This document shows positions 50,974-57,453 of a DNA stretch of 64,000 bases, piece by piece (the stretch's first letter is position 1; each line of letters opens with the position of its first letter). Position numbers and translations under genes: made by a program. The notes under the pieces are model-generated. The model searched no databases. It saw only the letters and a program-made list of their open reading frames with translations, and was not told where the DNA came from. Source of the DNA: Harryflintia acetispora (lineage in GTDB: Bacteria; Bacillota; Clostridia; Oscillospirales; Ruminococcaceae); the NCBI GenBank assembly GCA_004340125.1, contig SLUK01000008.1, positions 62,001 through 126,000 on the forward strand. The letters are read 5' to 3'.

Positions 50974-51876
50974 TTATTTGTTCACATATTTGTAGAGCTG
51001 CCAGAGCAGGCTGCAGGCGTATCCGCGGTCGAGCGCCTGCGTGGGATAGGCGTTCCCGTCGTAGAGGTCGAGGATTCCGTAAGCCGAAAGATTCACATAG
51101 CTCTCCAGCGCCCAGCTCGGGATGGTGTCCCGGTCCCCGATCTGCAGGTTGTATTTGAGGATGTCCCCGATCTGCGCCGCGCGCTCGCACAGCACCACCG
51201 CCTCGGCCCTGGTGGGCACCGTCTCGGTGTCGAAGGCCTCCTCGGTCACGATCCCGCACTCGATCGCGCGGCTGAGATAGGGCTTGAGCCAGAGCGGGAT
51301 GGCGCCGTCATTCTGCAGCCCGGTGTTGACGCAGGGGGTGAGGCCCTGGTCCTTTCCGAGTGCCGCCAGGAGCATGACGACATACTCCCCGCGGCTGACC
51401 TGGCGCTGCGGATAAAAGAGCAGGTGCTCCCCCACCTGCTCGCCGCCGAGCACCCCGGCCTGGGCGAGCTTGATGGCGCTGTACTCATAGGGGTGGCGGT
51501 CCATGTCGGCAAAGTAGGGCGCGCCGCTCCCGCGCCGGATGGAAATTGCCGCGACCGCCTCGTTCGAGCGGTTTCCGTACCGGTCCATCGCCTGCGCGCT
51601 GAAGCTGTCCTCGCCCCGCTGCCCGGGATAGGGGGTATAGACGAAGCTGGTCCCGTCAAAGGCAACCGAGCCCTTTTTCGGCGGCTGGCAGACTAATATC
51701 TCGACCTCGTCCCCCTCGGGGTCGAAGGCCGACAGGTTGCCGTAAACCGGTACGTTTTCAATTGTTTCATAGAGCGCCCCCTGCAGCCGCGGGGCCCCGT
51801 TATAAACGCTTGCGGCCGGCTGTTCGGTCATGAGGCAGAGGCCCAGGGCGCACAGTAAGGACCAAATTTTTTTCAT
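50974..51876 (-). CDS. Secreted protein with cadherin-like and S-layer-homology-like domains
   Basis: The 300-residue protein has a signal peptide (KKIWSLLCALGLCLM). An Ig/cadherin-like domain follows (about 28-115; VPVYGNLSAFDPEGDEVEIL, FVYTPYPGQRGEDSF), then repeated helical segments resembling SLH motifs (YEYSAIKLAQAGVLGG, SRGEYVVMLLAAL, TRAEAVVLCERAA). It probably sits on the cell surface. It is divergent from the GLUG gene across cassette E2, whose promoter currently points this way but is separated by a terminator-like hairpin at 51997-52023. Confidence 0.8.
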   Translation of the reverse strand: MKKIWSLLCALGLCLMTEQPAASVYNGAPRLQGALYETIENVPVYGNLSAFDPEGDEVEILVCQPPKKGSVAFDGTSFVYTPYPGQRGEDSFSAQAMDRYGNRSNEAVAAISIRRGSGAPYFADMDRHPYEYSAIKLAQAGVLGGEQVGEHLLFYPQRQVSRGEYVVMLLAALGKDQGLTPCVNTGLQNDGAIPLWLKPYLSRAIECGIVTEEAFDTETVPTRAEAVVLCERAAQIGDILKYNLQIGDRDTIPSWALESYVNLSAYGILDLYDGNAYPTQALDRGYACSLLWQLYKYVNK

Positions 51877-51996
51877 TTCGCCGTTTCTCCTATTACAAAA
51901 AGAATCGGTATTAGTTTATTCCCGCAACGCCGGTTCATAAGTAAGGATTTTTGGATAACTTCTTTCCAAAAGCTGTGCGGCTTTGCAAATGAAAAC

Positions 51997-52182
51997 GACC
52001 GCAAGAAACGATTTCTTGCGGTCGTAATTTTCTTTTATTGATCTTTTGAAAGGGCCAAACCCGTTCGACTGCCCCCTCTTTATTCCAATTATATCCTGTC
52101 CTTCCGCTATTTTCAAGGGAAACTTCTCTTTTTCACCCTCTTCCCCACCGGCCGCGACCAACAGAAATCGTTGCTATAGGTC
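51997..52182 (-). promoter_or_regulatory. E2: 186-bp invertible promoter cassette, currently facing away from the GLUG gene
   Basis: Outer site 51997-52023 has perfect arms GACCGCAAG / CTTGCGGTC and core AAACGATTT. Inner site 52156-52182 has arms GACCAACAG / CTATAGGTC and core AAATCGTTG, the reverse complement of CAACGATTT, so the cores match at 8 of 9 in inverted orientation. Inside on the minus strand: TTGAAA (52111-52116), 17 nt, TATAAT (52088-52093), pointing left. The outer site is itself a hairpin followed by GTTTTC in that direction and could stop the transcript. Inversion would aim the promoter at the ATG at 52206. Length and promoter position match E1 and E3. Confidence 0.78.
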
Positions 52183-52205
52183 TTATTGTATAAGGAGGGT
52201 TTTCC

Positions 52206-53432
52206 ATGAAAAGATATGCCTTTTCCTGCTGCCTGTTGCTCGCGTCCCTGTTTTTGGCACTCCCGTGCGCGGCGGCCAGGGACGGGGTGACGGTGGCGGT
52301 GCAGGGCGGCTACCAATGCGAATACGGGGTGGATATCCCCTTCACCCGCTCGGCGCGCACCAGCGACTACACCTTCGCCATCTACGCCGGGAATACGCCC
52401 GAGGTGCAGGCAAACGTCACGGTGACCACCGATTCCCCGGTGGTGGTCCACCTGCCGCTGCGCTACGACCCCGCCGGACCCAGCACCCACACGCTGCAGG
52501 TGACCGCCCATGTCGCCGCCGGGCGTCAGGGGCTTGACCGGGAAGCGGCGCTCAGCAGGACCTTCACCACCGCGCCCACCTGCGGTTGTCCCGCCGGGAC
52601 GGCGGGCGCCTTCTACGTGGGGGACGGGAGCGAAGGGGCACCCTTCCTGGTCGCCTCGACCGATCAGCTCCAACACATCGGCAGCACCGCCCACCTGCAA
52701 AAGAAAAGCAGCTTTTTGCAAACCGGGCACCTTGACTTTGAGGGGCAAACCGTCGAATCGATCGGTTCGCTTAATTCTCATTTCCTGGGTCATTACAACG
52801 GAAACGGATACACGGTTTCCAACCTGAACCTTCAAAACGCTGATGCCAACGGCCTGTTCGGCTACCTGCAGGAGGCCACGATCGAAAACCTGGGCGTGGT
52901 CGGGGCGACTGTGCCCAGCGGCGGGGCCGGCGGGCCCATCGCCGGAGTAGCGGAAAACTCGACGATCCGCCGCTGCTGGACCAAGGGCTGCACCGTCTCC
53001 CAAACCACCTTCGGCGGGCACGCCGGGGGACTCGTCGGTCTGCTCTACTCTTCGAGCGTGGTGCAGGACTGCTATGTGCAAAACATCACGGCCACGGCCG
53101 ACACCGATGCGGCTGGGCTGCTGGGCATGACCGGGGAGGTCGGCGCGGCTGTCTCGGCCTCCAACTGCTATGTGGACGGGATGACGCTCAGCGGTATGAG
53201 CTGCGGCGCGACCATCGGCTGCTGGTTCGCGCCCAGCGGCAGCTACCCCACGCTCTACTGCCTGGACAGCGTCTCCTACCCTCTCTATGGGCGCAACAAT
53301 CAAACCAGCGGGGTGACGGGCACCAAGGTCCCCGCCCTGACGCCCTCGTATCTTTCCGGCTTCGACTTCACGGGCGTTTGGGAAATGAAAGACGGCCTGC
53401 CCCGCCTGCAAGTGGAGCAGCCCCTTTCTTAA
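52206..53432 (+). CDS. Secreted GLUG-repeat surface protein, paralogue of 9254-10561
   Basis: The 408-residue protein has a signal peptide (KRYAFSCCLLLASLFLALP), the same N-terminal domain as its paralogue (CEYGVDIPFTRS, VHLPLRYDP, PTCGCPAGT, FLVAS.DQLQHI) and GLUG-like repeats (NGLFGYLQEATIENLGV, GGPIAGVAENS, GGLVGLLYSS). A beta-helix fold is expected. ATG at 52206 follows AAGGAGGG. It stands 24 nt beyond cassette E2, which would drive it only after inversion. Ligand or role unknown. Confidence 0.88.
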   Translation: MKRYAFSCCLLLASLFLALPCAAARDGVTVAVQGGYQCEYGVDIPFTRSARTSDYTFAIYAGNTPEVQANVTVTTDSPVVVHLPLRYDPAGPSTHTLQVTAHVAAGRQGLDREAALSRTFTTAPTCGCPAGTAGAFYVGDGSEGAPFLVASTDQLQHIGSTAHLQKKSSFLQTGHLDFEGQTVESIGSLNSHFLGHYNGNGYTVSNLNLQNADANGLFGYLQEATIENLGVVGATVPSGGAGGPIAGVAENSTIRRCWTKGCTVSQTTFGGHAGGLVGLLYSSSVVQDCYVQNITATADTDAAGLLGMTGEVGAAVSASNCYVDGMTLSGMSCGATIGCWFAPSGSYPTLYCLDSVSYPLYGRNNQTSGVTGTKVPALTPSYLSGFDFTGVWEMKDGLPRLQVEQPLS

Positions 53433-53465
53433 AAACCAGGGCCCCGGCCGGCCCCAAACGACAAA

Positions 53466-53500
53466 AAACCGGCGCCGTCAAACAATCCGGCGCCGGGTTT
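53466..53500. terminator. Terminator between the GLUG gene and spoVS
   Basis: AAACCGGCGCCG pairs with CGGCGCCGGGTTT (one bulged G), followed by TTTTATTTT on the plus strand and a TTTTTTGT run on the minus strand. It serves both convergent genes. Confidence 0.8.
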
Positions 53501-53516
53501 TATTTTGCTCCACCTG

Positions 53517-53777
53517 TTATCGGGGCTCCACGATCAGCTTAATGGCAGTGCGCTCCTCGTTGTCGATCACCACGTTGGCGAAGGCCGGGATGCAAATCAG
53601 GTCAATCCCGGACGGGGCGAGATATCCCCGCGCGATGGCCACCGCCTTGACCGCCTGGTTGGAGGCGCCTGCGCCCACCGCCTGCACCTCGACCGCGCCC
53701 TTTTCCCGGATGACCCCGGCAATGGCGCCCGCGACAGAATTCGGAACCGATCTTGCTGAAACCTTTAGAATCTCCAC
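53517..53777 (-). CDS. spoVS: Stage V sporulation protein S
   Basis: SpoVS is a small Alba-like nucleic-acid-binding protein required for efficient sporulation. The 86-residue protein matches the family almost throughout (EILKVSARSVPNSVAGAIAG, GAGASNQAVKAVAIARGYL). The start is GTG at 53777 behind GAGGAG. It indicates a spore-forming lineage. Confidence 0.95.
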   Translation of the reverse strand: MEILKVSARSVPNSVAGAIAGVIREKGAVEVQAVGAGASNQAVKAVAIARGYLAPSGIDLICIPAFANVVIDNEERTAIKLIVEPR

Positions 53778-53856
53778 AATAAACGCTCCTCTACAAAACA
53801 ACTGTCATGTATTTTGTCATGCTCTTTCTGAAACGATTGCCGCATTTCATGATCAT

Positions 53857-53885
53857 ATTGTATAACAAATACATGGGGTTTTCAA
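53857..53885 (-). promoter_or_regulatory. Promoter of spoVS
   Basis: Minus strand TTGAAA (53880-53885), 17 nt, TACAAT (53857-53862), with an 80-nt leader. Confidence 0.6.
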
Positions 53886-53911
53886 GCGTTTAAGGGAATT
53901 TAATACAATAA

Positions 53912-54676
53912 TTATATATCTACACGATAAATTTTAGTTGTTTTGCCGGAATTATTGTCAATCTCAGCCACGATCGCGTTGATAACGACGTCCTCCGGGT
54001 CGTTCTCGAACCGGGTGGGCAGATGGGTGCGCATGCGGTGCAGCGCCAGCTCCTTCTTGACGCCGAGCACCGAGTTGCGCCCGCCGCACATCCCGAGGTC
54101 GGTGACGTACCCCGTCCCGCCGGGCAGGATGCGCGCGTCCGCGGTGGGCACATGGGTATGGGTGCCCGCGACCAGCGAGACCCGCCCGTCGAGATAATGC
54201 CCCATGCAGAGCTTTTCGCTGGTGGCCTCGGCGTGGAAGTCCAGGATGATGTGCGGGGTGCGGACTCCCTCGAGCGCCTCGTCGACCGCGTCGAAGGGGT
54301 TGCGGATGCCGTCGAGGTAGACCGTCCCCTGCAGGTTGATCACGCAGACCGAAAACGGGGGATGGTCAATGAAATACATGCCGCCCCCCGGCGCGCCCTT
54401 GTCGTAGTTATAGGGCCGGATCACGCAGGGGGTGCTCTCGAGATAGTCATAAATCTCCCGGCGGCGCAAGGCGTGGTTGCCGGTGGTCAGCACGTCGCAC
54501 CCGCTGTCCAGCAGCTCCTTGGCCGAGTGGGGCAGGATCCCGTTGCCCTCGGCGCTGTTTTCGCCGTTGGCGATCACAAAGTCGATCCCCTCCTTGCGCT
54601 TAAAGGAGGGCAGGTACTGCCGCACCCGCTCGCATCCAGCGCGCCCGACCACGTCCCCGATCATCATTACCCGCAT
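53912..54676 (-). CDS. ymdB: YmdB-family metallophosphoesterase
   Basis: YmdB hydrolyses 2',3'-cyclic nucleotides and influences developmental choices in Bacillus. The 254-residue protein has the metal motifs MMIGDVVGRAG, FVIANGENSA, TTGNHALRRRE, DFHAEATSEK and GTHTHVPTAD. The usual TGNHxWD is TGNHALRR here, a small departure. ATG at 54676 follows GGGGAG; a start 33 codons earlier would overlap the rluA end. It follows rluA by 73 nt. Confidence 0.93.
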   Translation of the reverse strand: MRVMMIGDVVGRAGCERVRQYLPSFKRKEGIDFVIANGENSAEGNGILPHSAKELLDSGCDVLTTGNHALRRREIYDYLESTPCVIRPYNYDKGAPGGGMYFIDHPPFSVCVINLQGTVYLDGIRNPFDAVDEALEGVRTPHIILDFHAEATSEKLCMGHYLDGRVSLVAGTHTHVPTADARILPGGTGYVTDLGMCGGRNSVLGVKKELALHRMRTHLPTRFENDPEDVVINAIVAEIDNNSGKTTKIYRVDI

Positions 54677-54749
54677 TCTGTCGCTCCCCGCCGCGCAAAG
54701 GCGCGGCCGCCGCTCTTGTGGCCAGCGGCCGGCCAGATTTTGTCCTTCG

Positions 54750-55628
54750 TTATTTTGCCCCGACAGAGCGCGCATACGCCTCCCGCATATCCTCCGGCAG
54801 CGGGGCGGTGACGCAGAGACGCTCCCCGCTCACCGGATGGGTGAGGCGCAGCTGCCAGCAGTGCAGCGCCTGCCGCCCGATCAGTTCGCTCCCGCTGCCA
54901 TACATCGGGTCGCCCAGCACCGGGTGGCCGATATAAGCCATGTGCACCCGGATCTGGTGGGTGCGCCCGGTGAGCAGGCGAAACTGCAAAAAGCTATAGC
55001 CGTTCCCCGTCTGGAGCACGCCGTATTCGGTGATGGAAACCTGCCCGCGCTCATCCACCGTCCGGCGGATGTCCACCGGGTCGGGGCGGTATATTTTCGC
55101 CTCAACCCGCCCGTCGCCGCGCAGCTCGCCGCAGACCAGCGCGCGGTAGCTCTTCTCGAAATTCCCGGTGAGCCGGGAGGCGGCATACTGGTTCTTGGCC
55201 ACCAGAACGCAGCCGCTGGTATCCCGGTCCAGGCGGTTTAAGGCCCGCAGCCGCCCGGGCGCGCCCGCGCGAAGGCAGTGGGCGGCATAGACGTTTTCCA
55301 GCGTGTCGCTTGCGTGCCCGCAGCTGGTGTGCACCGGCATGCCGGGGGGCTTGTTATAAACCATCAAATCCTCGTCCTCGTAAAGGATCTCCACCTTGCG
55401 GTTGCTGCAGAGCACCGCGCGCTCCTCCTCGCAGAAGGCGACGCTCAGGGTGTCCCCCGAGCGCAGCAGGTCCACGGTGCGCACGTGCTCCCCGTTTCGC
55501 CGCAGGCCCAGGGGATGCTGCTTGAGCTTCGTGACGGTGCGGTTGGAGAAGCCGAGCTGCCGCCGCAGATAGGTCTTAACCTGGGCGCCGTCGTACCCGG
55601 GCTCGATGGTAAAGTGCAGCTCCCTCAT
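54750..55628 (-). CDS. RluA-family pseudouridine synthase
   Basis: The 292-residue enzyme isomerises uridine in rRNA or tRNA. It has an S4-like N-terminal region (LRRQLGFSNRTVTKLK), the active-site motif RLDRDTSGCVLVAKN with catalytic Asp, and LLTGRTHQIRVHMAYIGHPV. ATG at 55628 behind AGGAG, overlapping the U32 gene stop by 4 nt. Which RluA/RluD subclass is not clear. Confidence 0.93.
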   Translation of the reverse strand: MRELHFTIEPGYDGAQVKTYLRRQLGFSNRTVTKLKQHPLGLRRNGEHVRTVDLLRSGDTLSVAFCEEERAVLCSNRKVEILYEDEDLMVYNKPPGMPVHTSCGHASDTLENVYAAHCLRAGAPGRLRALNRLDRDTSGCVLVAKNQYAASRLTGNFEKSYRALVCGELRGDGRVEAKIYRPDPVDIRRTVDERGQVSITEYGVLQTGNGYSFLQFRLLTGRTHQIRVHMAYIGHPVLGDPMYGSGSELIGRQALHCWQLRLTHPVSGERLCVTAPLPEDMREAYARSVGAK

Positions 55629-56863
55629 TCGTTCTCCTTGCATTTGCGCAGCAGCGAGCCGGGCGGGAAGGCGTTTTTGCTCGGGATGCTAAGCTCCATG
55701 GTGGCGTGGGGGCAGGCCTCGATTGCATTCCCCTCCCCGTCGCGCATGGCCGTCACCCGCAGGGATACCGGGCGCTGACCGGGCTCGAGGACCTCCAGCT
55801 CGTCCCCCACCGCGAAGCGGTTGCGCTGGGAAAGCGAGAGCCAGCCGTCCCGCCAGCCGGTGACGACGGCGGCCACCTCCCATCTGCTCACATAGCCGCC
55901 CGACTCATAATACTGCCCCTGCTGCGGCACGCCGAAATAAAAGCCGGTGCAGTAGTCCCGGTGCCGCACCCGCCTCGTCTCCTCCACGATCCACTGCGGC
56001 AGCTCGTAGTGCCCGGGATCCTTTCCCAGCACCCCCAGCGCCGCGCGGTAGGCGGCGGTGATCACCGCGACATAGTAGGCGCTCTTGTTGCGCCCCTCGA
56101 TCTTAAAGGAGGACACCCCCGCCGCCGCGAGCTTGTCCAGATGCTCGATCATGCACAGGTCCCGGGCGTTGAGGATGTAGCTGCCGCTCTCGTCCTCAAA
56201 GATGGGGAAATATTCCCCCGGCCGCTTCTCCTCCATCAGACGGTAGCTCCAGCGGCAGGGCTGCGCGCATTGGCCGCGGTTGCCGTCCCGCCCGGTCATA
56301 TAATTGGAGAGCAGGCACCGCCCGGAAAAGGACATGCACATCGCCCCGTGCACGAAGCATTCGAGCTCGAGCTCTTGCGGAGTCTTCTCCCGGATGACCC
56401 GGATCTCCTCGAGCGAGAGCTCCCGGGCCAGGACCACCCGCTTGGCGCCCAGCGCATGCAGCTCGCAGGCCGCGCGCCAGTTGACGATCCCGGTCTGGGT
56501 AGATATGTGCAGCTCCACCTGCGGGATCAGCCGGCGCGCCGCCATCATCACCCCGATGTCGGCGACGATCAGCCCGTCGGCCCCGCTCTCCCCCACAAAG
56601 CGCAGGTAGTCCCCGATCCCGTCCGCTTCATCATTACGCGGTAAGGTGTTGCAGGTGAGGTAGACTTGCACGCCGTTCTGGTGGCAATACGCCACCGCCT
56701 CGGCCACCTGCGTGTGGCTGAAGTTCTTTGGCGCCGAGCGCATGGTATATTCGCTGCTCCCCAGATAGACGGCGTCCGCGCCGAAGCGCACCGCCGCCTC
56801 GAGCCGCTCACGGTCCCCCGCCGGGGAAAGCAGCTCGGGAAGGGAAAGGGTTCGTTCCCGCAT
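55625..56863 (-). CDS. U32-family protein (TrhP/RlhA-like RNA hydroxylation)
   Basis: U32 peptidase-family members act in tRNA or rRNA hydroxylation and some as collagenases. The 412 residues show LLSPAGDRERLEAAVRFGAD, the signature ELECFVHGAMCMSFSGRCLL with clustered Cys, and GNRGQCAQPCRWSY. The C-terminal small beta-barrel domain (about 325-410) is present. Its coupling to an RNA pseudouridine synthase favours an RNA-modifying role. It has its own TATAAT about 30 nt upstream. Confidence 0.9.
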   Translation of the reverse strand: MRERTLSLPELLSPAGDRERLEAAVRFGADAVYLGSSEYTMRSAPKNFSHTQVAEAVAYCHQNGVQVYLTCNTLPRNDEADGIGDYLRFVGESGADGLIVADIGVMMAARRLIPQVELHISTQTGIVNWRAACELHALGAKRVVLARELSLEEIRVIREKTPQELELECFVHGAMCMSFSGRCLLSNYMTGRDGNRGQCAQPCRWSYRLMEEKRPGEYFPIFEDESGSYILNARDLCMIEHLDKLAAAGVSSFKIEGRNKSAYYVAVITAAYRAALGVLGKDPGHYELPQWIVEETRRVRHRDYCTGFYFGVPQQGQYYESGGYVSRWEVAAVVTGWRDGWLSLSQRNRFAVGDELEVLEPGQRPVSLRVTAMRDGEGNAIEACPHATMELSIPSKNAFPPGSLLRKCKENE

Positions 56864-56943
56864 GGCGACCTCCCAAGTTTTGATTGATACCCATTATTAT
56901 AGCAGATCGCCCGGCGGATGGAAAGCGCGCCGGACATGAAAAA

Positions 56944-57129
56944 GACCGCAAGCAAGGCCTGCTTGCGGTCATATTATGATGTAAACTCATATAAAGGCGG
57001 AGGAAAATCCCCAGACCCTTCCAGTTCTTTCTAAGTATATCCTGTTCTGGCGAAAAATGCAAGGGAATTTGGTGGTTTTCGGCGGGTTCCCGCGAAGAAA
57101 ACGACCCCAAGAAGGCCTTGCTAACGGTC
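56944..57129 (-). promoter_or_regulatory. E3: 186-bp invertible promoter cassette, currently facing away from the secreted-protein operon
   Basis: Outer site 56944-56970: perfect arms GACCGCAAG / CTTGCGGTC, core CAAGGCCTG. Inner site 57103-57129: arms GACCCCAAG / CTAACGGTC, core AAGGCCTTG, the reverse complement of CAAGGCCTT (8 of 9 match). Minus-strand promoter: TTGCAT (57057-57062), 17 nt, TATACT (57034-57039), pointing left. The outer site forms a hairpin followed by TCTTTTTC in that direction, a good terminator before the U32 operon. After inversion the promoter would face the ATG at 57151. Same size and internal promoter position as E1 and E2. Confidence 0.8.
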
Positions 57130-57150
57130 TTTCTTAAAAGGGGGATTTTC

Positions 57151-57453
57151 ATGAAAACGAAACTGTTTGCCATCATCCTGTCCGCGCTGACGTTGTGCGT
57201 CCTGGGCGGATTTTCGTCGGGGGGAAACGGCGGCAGCCCGGAACATCCGGTTTCGGATGTTCCGGGCCTGATCGCCGCCGGGGACCGCGAGGCCCTGGGG
57301 AGAATCTACACCGTGATGTTTGAGCGCGGGGAGCTCAGCGAGGAGGAATACGCCCTCGCTGAAAAATGGGACTGGATCATCCCGGACGAAGAAAAGATAC
57401 CGCTCGATGATTTCTCGATCGGGGAGGTCAGCACCGGGGTGGTGGTACCGTGA
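57151..57453 (+). CDS. Small secreted protein, first gene after cassette E3
   Basis: The 100-residue protein has a signal peptide (KTKLFAIILSALTLCVLGG) that resembles a lipoprotein leader but has Phe-Ser instead of the lipobox Cys after LGG. The mature part is acidic and helical (RGELSEEEYALAEKWDW), with a resemblance to short SHOCT-like linkers. ATG at 57151 follows AAGGGGG, 21 nt from the cassette edge. Its stop overlaps the start of the next gene, so the two are co-translated. Confidence 0.75.
   Translation: MKTKLFAIILSALTLCVLGGFSSGGNGGSPEHPVSDVPGLIAAGDREALGRIYTVMFERGELSEEEYALAEKWDWIIPDEEKIPLDDFSIGEVSTGVVVP

Noticed and set aside
10583..57129. The three 186-bp cassettes as copies of a MITE
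   Set aside because: Apart from end sites and promoter core their interiors differ, cores are pair-specific, and all three sit in the same position relative to a secreted-protein start. I see no target duplications outside the 27-bp sites.
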